From: Macrosoma leucophasiata
Lineage: Eukaryota; Arthropoda; Insecta; Lepidoptera; Hedylidae
DNA length: 64,000 nt
Reading direction: 5' to 3'
Assembly: GCA_036365455.1 (NCBI GenBank)
Contig: JAWQUS010000002.1
Coordinates: forward strand, 9,936,001 to 10,000,000
Part shown: in pieces, positions 31,720-43,224 of the stretch
How the letters are laid out: each line of letters starts with the position of its first letter
How positions within the stretch are numbered: position 1 is the stretch's first letter
Notes under the pieces: model-generated
The model's database searches: none
What the model saw: the letters and a program-made list of their open reading frames with translations, nothing else
What the model was told of the DNA's origin: nothing
Program-made: the position numbers and the translations under genes

Positions 31720-33120
31720 CAAAGAAAAACATAGGTATTATTATAGATTTACTTTCGTATTTAGATAAAATATTTCTATTAATGGTTGTGTTATAATATA
31801 AACTTGTATTACATACTGATTTCTTCTTAAAATAACGTGAAAATGTTGAATTTACAGTTCAGCAGTTTATTGCACAAGTTTTATTACCTTGATGCTTCAC
31901 CAGAATATTTTATATGTAGATATGCGGTATATAGGTGCGGACCTTTGGCCCCATAAAGTGGCTTGATGCAAGTTTGGTGTTGTAGCTAGTCCGTCAACTT
32001 GTTGGCATGCGATTGTATTAAATGCCGTTATTCAATTATGTAAGGTCAATTCATTCACATTCGCACGCCACTAGTGATGCAAACGATACATCGATATTTG
32101 CTTATAGATTTGAACAAAGCACAATTCAATTCACTTGAAATTGGGAACGATTTTTGTTATTAGAGTTTTTAATTTGATTTTTCATTTTGTTTTTGATTAA
32201 CATTTAAATTAATACGTTTTTAGTTCCCCAATCTATAGCAAACCAGCCAATTTATTCGATGTTTTCCATCGATTATTGTCAATATTATATCGATGAAGTT
32301 CTTTACATGAATAAATATTATCTTATCCCCCCCTCCCTCCCTATTGTGCCAAAAATATGACCTTATAAATGATATGTACAGTCACTACCAAAAAATGCTA
32401 ATACCCTAAAATACGTTTTTTTTTTTAGTTTTTCCATTTGCACCTTCCATAATGCTGTTCCACTACCCAAAGGTTGGCTGTCAGAGAATGCCTTGTGGCA
32501 TTAAACCCGCCTCATGTACTGTGTGTATTAAAGTGTGAATAAATAAATAAAATAAAATACCTACTACTTTATGACTGCAACAAATATTTGTCCATCTACA
32601 TCGATGTTTTTAAGCATCGATACAAGGATATTTTTCATGACGAGGTTTGCATCCCTACACTCTACGAGCATTCGTAGTGTAAGTGAAACTCTATAATATT
32701 TACGACATATCTTAACGCCTTCAAATAAAACCATTTCTACAGATTTATCTCGCGTATATAAAACTAAAATTATTTATTGATGAAATTTGAAGAGTCTCAT
32801 GAGGTTCTTTATAGAAATAATTTTAAAATGAGACAAAAATTAACGAAAAATAATAAAAAATAAAAATTTAGTTATCTAATGAGCAGGTATTTCTTATCTA
32901 AGTACTACAGTTTGAAGTATTCTATGTCTTAACAATACTATTTACAAAGCCCTTCCGTGGAACACACCTTTTGTATGTTCCGGTCAAATGACCGCAAAGC
33001 GTTAATTCCATTTAACGAAATATATTTCTTTCTTTTTTTTCTAATGGACTTATGTAGGCGTCTCGAGACAAGCCGCCTACATTTTGTATGATAGTACCTA
33101 GTCCTTACTTATGATTCGGT
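31720..33120. other. AT-rich stretch without recognised features
   Basis: Several ATCGAT-type motifs occur between 32,080 and 32,630, but no gene or clear repeat. Confidence 0.5.
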
Positions 33121-33127
33121 CACCAAC

Positions 33128-33833
33128 GTGCCCACGAGTGATTATTAAGTTAGTATATATTGATATTATTCTTTTATTTAGTCTCATCTCTTGCTGTTTG
33201 AAAAGAGAGTATGGAACATTCTGTTGATACCTATTTTTATTATTAAGTATTTTTGGACCATTATTTATTTTATTTTTGTTGACTTTGACATAGTAATCAA
33301 CGTATCAGTTGTTATTCGCTTTAATTTTTTATTTTGTAATTTGACTTATCACAAGCAAATTCTATTATTTCCAAATTAATAAATGAATTTTTAAATTTGA
33401 AATTTGATTTGATCCTACAAGGATTCCTTTCTTATAGGATCACTCGTGGGACCGTCTGTCTGTCTGTCACAGTTTCGATCCGAACCTACTGACAGATTGA
33501 GTTGATATTTGGTACAACCAACCTATAAGAAAGGAATCCTTGTAGGATCAAATCAAATTTCAAATTTAAAAATTCATTCAATAATTTGGAAATAATAGAA
33601 TTTGCTTGTGATAAGTCAAATTACAAAATAAAAAATTAAAGCGAATAACAACTGATACGTTGATTACTATGTCAAAGTCAACAAAAATAAAATAAATAAT
33701 GGTCCAAAAATACTTAATAATAAAAATAGGTATCAACAGAATGTTCCATACTCTCTTTTACAAACAGCAAGAGATAAGACTAAATAAAAGAATAATATCA
33801 ATATATACTCACTTAATAATCACTCGTGGGCAC
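33128..33833. repeat. Near-perfect 311-bp palindrome with 83-bp spacer
   Basis: Left arm 33,128-33,438 and right arm 33,522-33,833 are reverse complements, with about five differences counted by eye (roughly 98% identity). The arms are very AT-rich. The spacer (GGATCACTCGTGGGACC, (GTCT)n, AACCTACTGACAG) is a piece of the AAGTGCGAG/GGAACCCTAAAAA repeat family, and CACTCGTGGG motifs also mark both outer edges. No protein is encoded; the ~60-codon frames on both arms are the same AT-rich sequence read twice. Confidence 0.95.
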
Positions 33834-33949
33834 AGAGGGGTGATCTGTGCTCGTGGGTCTATCTTTTATTTGGGGAACCAAAAACAAACATATTAGCTAA
33901 AGTTACTCACTCATCACGAACTTGTTACTACAACAAGTGGTAGAAGTTT

Positions 33950-34075
33950 CTCCATTTATTTTTGGGGTACCATACCTCATACAAAAAGAGAAACTAAGGC
34001 ACGAATCCTTATAGGATCACAAGTGGGTCTGTCTATTTTTGATCTACGGAACCCTAAAAATAAAAGCTAAATGTG
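33950..34075 (+). repeat. 3' end of the GGAACCCTAAAAA repeat
   Basis: GAATCCTTATAGGATCACAA and CTACGGAACCCTAAAAATA are the closing blocks of the same family as 12,591-13,212. It lies just outside the palindrome. Confidence 0.65.
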
Positions 34076-34310
34076 TAACTTAACTGGAAATAAAACACGA
34101 CTGCAACATCCTATCTGGAGTCAATCTACAACGGATAATACGATCTAAAAAAATGTTGAATATTTTTAGTACTTCACTCCATCCAACTCGACAGACCTTG
34201 TATCATATAATACAGAATAATTATTCTCATTTGGTCCATTTAGGAACACAAAATCATCACGACTACGCGACGGTGTGGCGGTACTTGCAATATAATCTAG
34301 GTATCTTTAT

Positions 34311-34588
34311 GTATATGTTACGGCTAATACCCGAAGTACGGCTACACTCAGTTCGGCTTAGTCAGGACCATGGGCGCCCCTGACTAAGCCGGGTTAGGTC
34401 GAAGGGTGTTACATTTTTTTTTGTTCATAGTAAAATATTTACAGACATTTGAACCCGCTACACTTAGTAATAACCGAAAAATAAGTCTGTGTTACACTTA
34501 GGTTTCACCAACAGCTAGCGGCCACACCTAATTTTAGCCATATAGAACTGAGGGTAGCCGTACTTCGGATATAAGCCGCAACATATAC
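34311..34588. mobile_element. MITE with 43-bp terminal inverted repeats
   Basis: GTATATGTTACGGCTAATAC at 34,311 is mirrored by GATATAAGCCGCAACATATAC ending at 34,588. The inverted match continues inward through CCGAAGTACGGCTAC / GTAGCCGTACTTCGG to CTCAGTT / AACTGAG (about 43 bp, few mismatches). The core of about 190 bp is non-coding. Confidence 0.8.
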
Positions 34589-34727
34589 CTATATTATTAG
34601 CAAACGTCAATCGATCGCATCACGAAATCTCAAACAATACAAGTACTAGAAGTTTCAAATTTTGCATGGGGGTTCTCTTAAGATTTTGGTGCTCAAGAGG
34701 AGAAGACGGGATTTTGGCCTATCTTAT

Positions 34728-35388
34728 TTTATATTTTTTTATGTCAGAAGGTGACAGACAAGCAAACAGGTTACCCGATGGAAAGTGGTCACCGTCGCCT
34801 ATGAACATTTGCAACACCAAGGGAGTTGCCAACGCGCTGCCAGCCCAACCTTTTGACGCCATTTTTGAAGAACCCCATATTGTAGCAGCACACCTCAGAG
34901 GGAAGTTCGTTCTACAATTTACACGTTCTGGGTAGGAACGAACGCGAAAACCGCACCGTTGAGCAATGCCAGGTGTCCAGTCGGTGAGGGTGGAACTTCT
35001 CTCTTCGGCGGGTTGTACGACGTAGGAAAAGAGACGGTGGCACCATGTTCAGCAGAGCCCGCACCATTGTAGAGACGGTAGATACAACACGCACAGACTC
35101 CCAATGTCTCTGCGCAGGCTCAGATGTTCGAGCCTATCAGTAAGTCCTGGATCGTTAACAATACGAACAACGCGTTTTTGTAGGGAGTCAAGTGGACCAA
35201 GCTGGTATTTGGGGGCTCTCTCCCACAAATGAGAGCAGTATTCAAGATGGGGTCGCATTTAGACCTTATAGAGCTGTAGGAGCTGCCCCGAGGTGAAATA
35301 CTGCCTCGCTTTGTTAAGCACCCCCATCTTTTTGGATGCCAACTTGGTCTTACACACAATGTGACTGCGGAATTGCATTACGTTCTAT
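34728..35388 (-). pseudogene. CR1/Jockey-like LINE C-terminus and 3' UTR
   Basis: The minus strand encodes the domain downstream of reverse transcriptase: KTKLASKKMGVLNKAR, then MRPHLEYCSHLW, LDSLQKRVVRIVNDP and finally RTCKLWNELP. These are hallmarks of the CR1/Jockey group C-terminal region. At least one frameshift near 35,100 separates the halves, so it is dead. The 3' UTR (34,728-34,860) carries the GGTTACCCGATGGAAAGTGG block typical of lepidopteran LINE 3' ends. A sister fragment is at 47.2 kb on the other strand. Confidence 0.85.
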
Positions 35389-35389
35389 C

Positions 35390-36220
35390 TAAAAAAAATC
35401 GACCGTTTTTTTCGGAGTTGATAGTTTGTATGAAGTTCGTTACTTCAGGTGCTACGTCTCAAATTTTGCATAATGTTAATGTTTGGACATATATGCTATA
35501 TAAACGAAATTTGATCCCAAAATAATAAAATAATTTAATCCAATTCGTTTTTACAGTCACCTCAAAAAAACATACCTATATTTGGAGTTTTTTTTTTTAA
35601 GTTCAAATTGATTTTTACCGGTTTTTAGATTTCATTACTACATAAACATTCACGATTGGTCAGTCACCTTTTATTTACTGTTTTTAGTGGCACATCTTAT
35701 AAAATTAATCAGAGGAAATCACTATAATCTGTGTACCTATCTTTTTTTATGAAGACATCCCATTTACACTTACTTCCAAACTTGAAATTTAAACTGGGGT
35801 CTTCATGTCTGGTCGTTGACGAGTTACATACAGTGAAAGCGGCCCACACTACCTACTTACCATATTAAACATCGAACACTTATCTCGATAAATGTAAATA
35901 CAACCATTACTGATAACTAGTCAATATATCAAATGTATTTTGATAAACAGATTAATAGTGTTAGCGATTATTGTAAAGGTGATCCGATCTAAAACAAATC
36001 ACGAGCCCTTTTCACCACTGCTAATATTATATCAATGGCCGTACCATCACCTTATATAGTCAACCTACACTGAATCGCTATTAGCTTGGTCTCTTTTCTT
36101 CATGCGCGCTGTCATATAAGAATGTGAGACAAAATTTTAACAGCGTCTAAGATTAATCGCTATTACCGTGAGTTTGCATTGATGAAACATTCACATAAAA
36201 ACATGTAAAAATGATAGGTT
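35390..36220. other. Stretch without recognised features
   Basis: Long T and A runs, no coding frame. Confidence 0.5.
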
Positions 36221-36277
36221 TGACAGCAGTGCGAACGCTTGCACCAACAAGACATTCATCGCAATACATATTTCGGT

Positions 36278-36350
36278 CGGCATGGAGGTCCTTGAGGGAG
36301 GCCTATGTTCAGCAGTGGACGTCTTATGGCTGATATGATGATGATGACAT
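36278..36350 (+). mobile_element. RTE LINE 3' tip
   Basis: GAGGCCTATGTTCAGCAGTG, GACGTCTTATGGCTGATATG and (ATG)n form the standard RTE terminus. About 70 bp remain. Confidence 0.75.
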
Positions 36351-36359
36351 ACTTTATGC

Positions 36360-37715
36360 GACGAGTTGCGAAACATCATCATTTTTGATGTTTTTAGTGC
36401 AAACTAGAGGTTAGACGTTTTGCTACGGGCCCAGGTCTAAAACGAATCACAATACCATGTGCATCTAAGTTAAAAACAATGACATAGCCATTTCATAAAA
36501 TGATTATATGACACACACTGATGGCACAATATTATATGGCTCAGATTCATTATTCTATTCTACTCATGTCCGAGGAAGCATGTGTCAGCCTGGTCTGCAA
36601 AGCTTGGCTGTTTTATAGCCGTTATGACTTGGCCAAGTCTATAGCTTTCGTAAAACTTATGTATCTGTAAATGAAACTACTGACAACAATTTAATCTGAA
36701 AATGTGCTTAACATATTTTAAAATGCAAAAGAAAACAGTAAAATATATCAAAATTAAAATTAAATTTGAGCTATGAACTTTTAAAACTACACTAAGCCGT
36801 AGTAAATAATGTAGTTTATTATAAATTAAAACAAACTCCGTGAAAAGCACGGACAGTTAATCAGTCAGTTAATAAAGTAAAGCTTAATCTATTGTGGAAC
36901 TCAATACAATAGCCAAAACCGTCATAATTTACTTACTCTTTTATCATTTATGTTTTCAACACTAGATCACAGTGTATAGATACTGTGACTAGATGCTGTC
37001 GATTTATTGGTATAAAAAGTTGAGATTTAGATAAGAATACCGATTTTATTTTGCCGTCAAAACTCAGATATAATGTCCGGTCTACTTTATATATTTCTTA
37101 ATGCCTTATCCGGTCTTATTAAATAATTTATTAACCTTCGTATTATAATGTTTCGGCAACGAACTATTTTTGGGAGATAATATGTCTGAGAAAGCTGATC
37201 ACAGGCAGTGTTAGTCTTGGCATCGTTAAGTTTATAGGTACGTTAATGTTTTCTTGATGTTGGTAACTGAAAATTATGGAGCAAATGTAGGTATATAAGA
37301 AGTTCCGAATTAGCCGTCTTCACTAGAACCAATTTTGAAAATATCTTTAAATTATCATAAGGTGATTTTTGATATAGCTACCCAGTTCAGGGGCGTGGAC
37401 CGCTTAATCCGAAAGTCATGGATGCGACATAGGCGCAAAAACAAAAATTATTGAAAAAAAAATTTTAGAATTTCTATATTTGGATATGATAGGTATTTAC
37501 AGATCATTACTTAAGAGTAGCTTAACTAATGACAATATTGAACTAAGTATGAGGTATAAGAATACTTAATCCTACGACCGTATATGAAGCAAATTAATTA
37601 TACAATTCAACTTTCCCGGATATGATAGGTAGATATGTGATATTTACATGTTCTTAATTTATTTGCTAGGAAACATAAGAAAACCTAGTACAAATATTTT
37701 TGTATACCCTTCACA
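36360..37715. other. AT-rich stretch without recognised features
   Basis: No frame or recognised repeat. A GGGCGTGGACCGCTTAATCC stretch near 37,390 resembles another near 38,670, which suggests an unclassified repeat. Confidence 0.5.
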
Positions 37716-37723
37716 TATTTTAT

Positions 37724-37975
37724 ACTGGTCCAGTCCAGGAGCTCAAGGACGGCGGTACCACCGTCTATCTGCCGCCAAATGGTATAGTTCATTACTATCG
37801 TATTCCGATTAGATGATCATATATGGCCCCGTAATAACTATCAAAGAAACAACAGAACTTCGGCCTCAGGGGTGACAACGCATCTGTATACATTACCTCT
37901 AGTTTTTGTGTAGATGACTATTTACCATCAATGTGAACTGTATGCTGATTTGCCACCATTATGACATGAAAAATA
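37724..37975 (+). repeat. Rep-A copy, diverged
   Basis: Begins ACTGGTCCAGTCCAGGAGCTC, includes CTGCCGCCAAATGGTATAG and AGGGGTGACAACGCATCTG, ends near ATGACATGAAAAATAG. Confidence 0.75.
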
Positions 37976-38092
37976 GGCTGTGTGATAGTGTGCTATGGTG
38001 ATCTAAGGACAACAATGTAAAAACCTACGTTAAGGGGAATAACTAGTATAATATGCGCCTGCCGGTGTAGGCAGTATAAGGTAAAGGCATAG

Positions 38093-38392
38093 AGCAACAC
38101 GGGCCACCGTCCGCAGCGGACTGGAGGGGAGCGTTATAGCGTTTATTACCGACGCAAAACAGTCTGTCATTTATGCGGGGGGAAATGCGTGCAACACACA
38201 CGCACACTACAAAAATCGTCTATTACTACGAAACTCACATCTTGACTTTAACAAAATCCAGAAACAATTTCACGCACACATTTAAACATCTAGGCGACAG
38301 GTATAGGCCCATTTAGGACTTTGTACTTTAACAGAGGGGATTGCATATGGCTACTCCCCTCCGGTGTTGCTCTATGGGTAAAGGCATCATTC
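38093..38392. mobile_element. Short repeat with AGAGCAACAC ends
   Basis: GGCATAGAGCAACACGGGCC at the left and CTCCGGTGTTGCTCTATGG at the right form imperfect inverted termini. The interior (CGGACTGGAGGGGAGCG, CATTTATGCGGGGGGAAATG, CACACACGCACACTAC) is a recognisable lepidopteran repeat without coding capacity. It directly precedes the MITE at 38,403. Confidence 0.65.
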
Positions 38393-38402
38393 TCTTGACT
38401 GT

Positions 38403-38612
38403 ATAGTGTTCATCAAGTAAGTAATATTGCACATCGAGCCTATGAAGTGACAATCGGCTAGTTTAGAATTATTATCGTAGAGCGTTATCTCTGCTGCACA
38501 CTGCCTACGTAAGCACTGATAGACCGGACCGAAAGAGGTAACGCTCTATAGACCGAAATAAGCTGAAGTCTTTTCGAAGCTCGATGTGCAATATTTATTG
38601 ATGAGCACTGTA
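38403..38612. mobile_element. Foldback MITE of the TACAGTG family
   Basis: TATAGTGTTCATCAAG...ATATTGCACATCGAGC at the left is mirrored by GCTCGATGTGCAATATT...TGATGAGCACTGTA at the right. AGAGCGTTATCTC and GAGGTAACGCTCT form a second inner pair. No protein. Relatives: 9,937-10,551, 42,754-42,800 and 51,433-51,682. Confidence 0.8.
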
Positions 38613-38614
38613 GT

Positions 38615-39925
38615 TATATTTACGTTATATTTAAACCAAATCGAAACAAGTGTTGGATGTGAATGCGATAGCGTGGACCGCTTTCACTGGAAGTCACTTG
38701 ACAACGGACGCGAGATGAGGCGATGCACTGACTGGCGCACACAAAAACTTTTACCCAACTCTTGATTTGGAAGAGAAAACTCATTAAATTACTTACTTGT
38801 TTCGGATATCATGATGAAATGTAATTGTTAAATATGATATATTAACGAAGAGATATTAACTTCGCGAGTGATCTCTGAAAGAATAGGCAGAAGTTTTATT
38901 CATGTGTACCTACACATACCCACATTGCAATTACTGTACGATTATTTTGGAGGCAGTCTATTCATATTCGTCGGATATTGCTAAACTGCAGTGGCGAATT
39001 TTACTAGTTAGGTACAAGTATCCTCATTATCAATGGCCTTTTACATCTATGAACAGTTTTGAACACTTTTTACAGCGGCTAAAAAGGACATCTTTTCGAT
39101 TACATAATTAATTATTGATTTCAATTTAATCGAAAAAGTAACTTAAGTCCAATCTTTTTCTTCACCAATACTGATACTGAGCTCCACGGGCGTATATTTT
39201 ATTACTTTTATTCTTTTATTACGAATCGATCGACCATGCGACGGTCCAGAAACATCGAATATTTCCATTATTAATTAATAATTCCAACGTAATTAATTTA
39301 ACAGAAGTACCTATACAATGTGTCCCAGGGATAAGTGACCGCCGCGTTTTTCGAATATTAACAAAATTAAGGATAATTACTCATATACGAGTATATATGG
39401 GACTTACCGGCTTTGGTTTTTTTTTCATGATTGTTTAATTTTGTAGTGATTACGCGTGACGTGCTGCAGTTTTTTTACGATATTTCCTAAGTTTTTACTT
39501 TTTCTTCATTATTTTTTGTATTGACAAGCCGAAATCTTAGTTTATCAATTAAAATTATCAAGCATAACTACATAAGCTATCTGCCAGTGAAAGTCCTGTC
39601 AAAATCGGTTAAGTCGTTCCCGAGATAAGCTGGAACAAACAGACACACAGACTGTTTTTTACAATTTTGTTTTGGTATATGTACCGTGTATACATATACA
39701 TTTGCATAAAGACAGTTCAATTTTATTTATTTGCAAAGATGTATAGATGAAAATACACTGAAAAATATAAGTGTAAAAATTTTTATGTAACATTATAATT
39801 ATGAAAATGTTTTAAACATAATTGAAATTTAAAGAGACTTTGACACGTTTCAATGAAATTACTTACGTAGTTATAACGTACTACGAAAGATTATTTTGGT
39901 GATAATATATAAATACACCTTAAAG
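38615..39925. other. AT-rich stretch without recognised features
   Basis: A worn CGCGAGTGATCTCTGAAAG-type SINE fragment may lie at 38,860-38,900; otherwise nothing is recognised. Confidence 0.45.
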
Positions 39926-39930
39926 TATAG

Positions 39931-41443
39931 AATGAATGAATGAATGAATACACTTTATTGTACACCAGAAAATTTACAACAGTTATTATACAAAATAGCA
40001 ATTAGTACAAAGCGCGGCCTTATCGCAAAGCTGCGATTTCTTCCAGGCAACCTTCGGGTCAGGAAAAATAAAAAAAAAGAAAATTTAACTTCGGTAGGGT
40101 GTACTAATCACACAAATATATATAAATATTACAAACTTAACCAAAGTGGTAATGACCATTTGACAGAAGGATAAAAAAGAAAAAAGTTGGGGATCTGGGC
40201 AATTAAGAAAAGGGGATAGCAAGTGAGGAGTTAGAGAGATAAGTAGTATTGTTTGACTTTATTTTTAAAGGTAAGAATTGATAGAACTTGACGAATTGTG
40301 ATAGGTAAATTGTTCCACAAGTGGACAGCTTCTCCAGTAAAAGATTTCGCATAGAATTGGGATGAATGTGAAGGAAAGTGAAGTCGAAGGTTTTTAGAAG
40401 ATCGTAAGGGAAGGGTTTGAGAGGAACAAAAAAACTGGAAGCGTTCTTTAAGATAAAGTGGAGCATTTGGATTGAATAGCACGCAGTATAAGAATGAAAG
40501 AATGTGTGTATCGCGGCGAAGACGGATTGGGAGCCACTTAAGCTTATTACGATAGGCGGAAATATGATCATATATGCGCAAGCCAAATATAAACCGTATG
40601 AAAAAAATTTGAAGACGCTCAAGTTTATTAAGTTGCTCCTGGGACAAATCAAGGTTGCAGACGTCAGCATAATCTAGAATAGGAAAGAGTAAAGAATGTG
40701 CAAGCGCAATTTATGTAGGGATGGGCAGAAAACCACGCAGTCTCCTTAGAGAACCAACTGTCGCAAACACCTTCCTGCTAACTTCGGTAATTTGTGGTGC
40801 CCATGATAGATGGCAATCAAATGTGAGGCCCAGGTTTTTCACTGTTTTGCTATATGGAATATTAACACCATCCAAATAAAGTACAAGCAAGTTATCCCAG
40901 TCTATTTTATGTATCATACGTGAACTGCCGATAATAATAGCTTTCGATTTCTGAGAATTTACGTTTAATCCATGAGAACGGCTCCAAAGTGAGATATGAG
41001 CTAGATCAATATTTAATGAGTTAATAGAGCTAGGCAGATCCCTTAAACTAGCTTGAGTGTAAATCTGGAGATCGTCTGCATAAAGATGATAGAGAGAAGT
41101 ATACGAGAGTGTAACAGAGTTAGTGAAAATAGAAAATAAGAGTGGAGACAACACGCCACCTTGCGGCACGCCAGCAGAAACATCACACCAAGTCGAAAAA
41201 TTATCGTTGATTTGTATACGATGCCGGCGACCGAACAAGTAGTTATGAAACCAGTCAATTACCGATGGAGATATGTTAAGAGAATACAACGTAGCCAGTA
41301 GTATATCAAAGTCAACAGTGTTGCAAGCATTGCTAAAGTCTAACAATATCAACACCTGTGAGCTGTTGCTTTTCCATACCGAAACGAATATCGTCAGTGA
41401 TTTTGACTATATATAGAATTGTGTCGTTAACATTTATATCACT
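39931..41443 (-). pseudogene. CR1/Daphne-like LINE: reverse transcriptase pseudogene with 3' tail
   Basis: The minus strand runs from the fingers of a non-LTR reverse transcriptase to its end. Visible in order are a TDDIRFGM-like stretch in a second frame (near 41,390), motif A LLDFSNACNTVDFD (about 41,320), motif B AGVPQGGVLSPLLFSIF (about 41,170), the catalytic YADD (about 41,070), then a thumb and the C-terminal SQEQLNKLERLQ...LWNNLP region. These enzymes copy the LINE RNA into a nicked chromosome. A single in-frame TAA at 40,711-40,713 interrupts the frame, and a frameshift lies near 41,360. The endonuclease half is missing. The 3' end is AT-rich with a polyadenylation-like AATAAAG and an (ATTC)n tail. 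A stop and frameshift mean it is inactive but fairly recent. Confidence 0.9.
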
Positions 41444-41825
41444 ATGGGCCTCATAAGAAGGCTCAAGGTCACTCAGAGAGCAATGGAGAGGACTATGCTC
41501 GGAGTTTCTCTGCGAGATCGAATCAGAAATGAGGAGATCCGCATGAGAACCAAAGTAACCGACTTAGCCCGCCGAATAGCGAAACTGAAGTGACAGTGGG
41601 CAAGGCACATAGCTCGCAGAACTGACGGCCGTTGGGGCAGAAGAGTTCTGGAGTGCCCACCGCGTACCGGAAGACGAAGCGTAGGCAGGCTCCCCACGAG
41701 GTGGACCGACGACCTGGTGAAGGTCGCGGGCAATCGCTGAATGAGGGCGGCCCAGGACCGTTCGTTGTGGCATTCTTTGGCTTTTGTTCAGCAGTGGACG
41801 TCTTTTGGCTGAAATGATGACATAT
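41442..41825 (+). pseudogene. RTE LINE C-terminus and 3' end
   Basis: The plus strand encodes LRRLKVTQRAMERTMLG, then a LARRIAKLK-stop-QWARHIARRTDGRWG run, and RTGRRSVGRLPTRWTDDLVK, the C-terminal tail of RTE-clade polyproteins. In-frame stops at about 41,590 and 41,739 disable it. The 3' end is TTCAGCAGTGGACGTCTTTT with GGCTGAAATGATGAC. It directly abuts the 5' side of the CR1-like pseudogene. Confidence 0.85.
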
Positions 41826-41831
41826 TATGCT

Positions 41832-41892
41832 TTTTACGTAAAATTAATACTTACCATACTCTGAATGAGTATGGTATTAATTTTACGTAAAA
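41832..41892. other. Snap-back hairpin at the RTE 3' edge
   Basis: TTTTACGTAAAATTAATAC with TTACCATACTC is followed, after a 5-nt loop (41,862-41,866), by GAGTATGG and TATTAATTTTACGTAAAA. Arms are about 26-30 bp with one 4-base indel. Confidence 0.7.
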
Positions 41893-41904
41893 TCCGTCCG
41901 TATC

Positions 41905-42166
41905 TTTTTTTATGTAATGAAAGTGGTGTTGCATGCAGTTCACATTGATGTTAAGTGATGACTGCAGCCTATACACAAAGACCAGAGGTCACAATGCAGA
42001 TGCGTTAGCACTTTTGAGGCCTAAGGTGCCGGAAATTTCAGGGCCGTACATTACCACTTGACCGGAACACGATAGCGATGAACACTACCATTTAGCGGCA
42101 AGTATATTAGGTAATGCGGGGGTGCCTACGCCCACGAGCTCCGTCATTGGAGATCTACCACCAGTA
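41905..42166 (-). repeat. Rep-A copy, nearly full length
   Basis: TTTTTTTATGTAATGAAAGTGG, then TTAAGTGATGACTGCAGCC and TTTAGCGGCAAGTATATTAGG, ending CACCAGTAAAAATAG. Slightly shortened in the CCTATACACAAAGACC region. Confidence 0.85.
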
Positions 42167-42427
42167 AAAATAGTATATTCCAAGTATCTTGTAGAGAATG
42201 GTTAATTCACTTGAATATTTATAAGCACAATGTTTAATTATTCATTTCTGTGTAACAGGCATGAGTTATATCATGGCCGCTAGTTCTAAATCACTGGAAC
42301 ACGCAGCGAAAGTTTACGCATGTACTTTGTTTTTCCTTTATTTAACCAGCTCCTGAGGGCCATAGTGAGCGACGTCGTTTTAGGGCCTATAAGCCTCAAA
42401 AGAATTCTCAATGTCACGCAGAGGCCA

Positions 42428-42708
42428 ATGGTGGTAGGGCTCCAATTTAGAAGCTCACGGGCGATGGCATCACCGCAATACCTGATCTACGTACCGCTAA
42501 ATGGTAGTGTTCAGCACTATGTTATACCGGTCAGGTGTAATATTTGGTCCTGTTATTTCCGGCACAGAGGGATAATATCTTATGCCTCAGGAGTAGCAAC
42601 GCATCTACATTGAAATCTCTGCTTTCATGTCAATGTTTATAGATTACAAGTATTACTTACCGTCAATGTAAACTGTATGTTTGTTTGCCACTTCACTAGA
42701 TTATTATG
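42428..42708 (+). repeat. Rep-A copy, diverged
   Basis: Begins ATGGTGGTAGGGCTCC, contains GCACTATGTTATACCGGTC and ends near TTGTTTGCCACTTCACTAG. The 97-codon frame over it is repeat-derived. Confidence 0.75.
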
Positions 42709-42753
42709 CCATCAGGGAACTAATATTATTTTTCAATATCTCTAACCTTTACG

Positions 42754-42800
42754 TACAGTGCTCATCAATAAATAATGCACATCGGGCCGCTACTTTATGA
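42754..42800. repeat. TACAGTG MITE end fragment
   Basis: TACAGTGCTCATCAATAAATAATGCACATCGGG is one terminus of the foldback MITE family (38.4 kb); the rest is missing. Confidence 0.65.
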
Positions 42801-42834
42801 ATACAACATAATTCATGTTAATCCATTTTTTCTA

Positions 42835-43224
42835 TCATCATTATAATTTCAGCCATAAGCATGCACTGCTGGACAAAGGCCTCCCCCAAAGATTACCACA
42901 ACGAACGGTCCTGGGCCGCCCTCAATCACCGATTGCCCGCGACCTTCACCAGGTCGTCGGGCCATCTCGTGAGAGGCCTGCCTACGCTTCGTCTTCCGGT
43001 ACGCGGTCGCCACTCTAGATTTCTTTTGCCCCAGCGGCCGTCAGTTCTGCGAGCTATGTCCCTGCCCACTGCCACTTAAGCTTCATTATTTGGTGGGCTA
43101 TGTCGGTTTACTTTGGTTCTCATGTGGATCTCCTCATTTCTGATTCGATCTCGAAGAGAAACTCCAAGCATAGCCCTCGCCATTGCTCTCTGAGTGACCT
43201 TGAGCCTTCTTATGAGGCCCATAG
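42835..43224 (-). pseudogene. RTE LINE C-terminus and 3' end, inverted partner of 41,442
   Basis: The minus strand matches 41,442-41,825 over its full length by eye (high similarity, not identical). It runs from CTATGGGCCTCATAAGAAGG at 43,224 to the AAATTATAATGATGATAG end near 42,835. It has its own differences (for example a frame change near 43,100) and is dead. Both copies begin at exactly the same base of the element. Confidence 0.85.

Noticed and set aside
41473..41773. Minus-strand frames over the RTE fragment
   Set aside because: The coding sense of the RTE C-terminus is the plus strand here; these are shadows.
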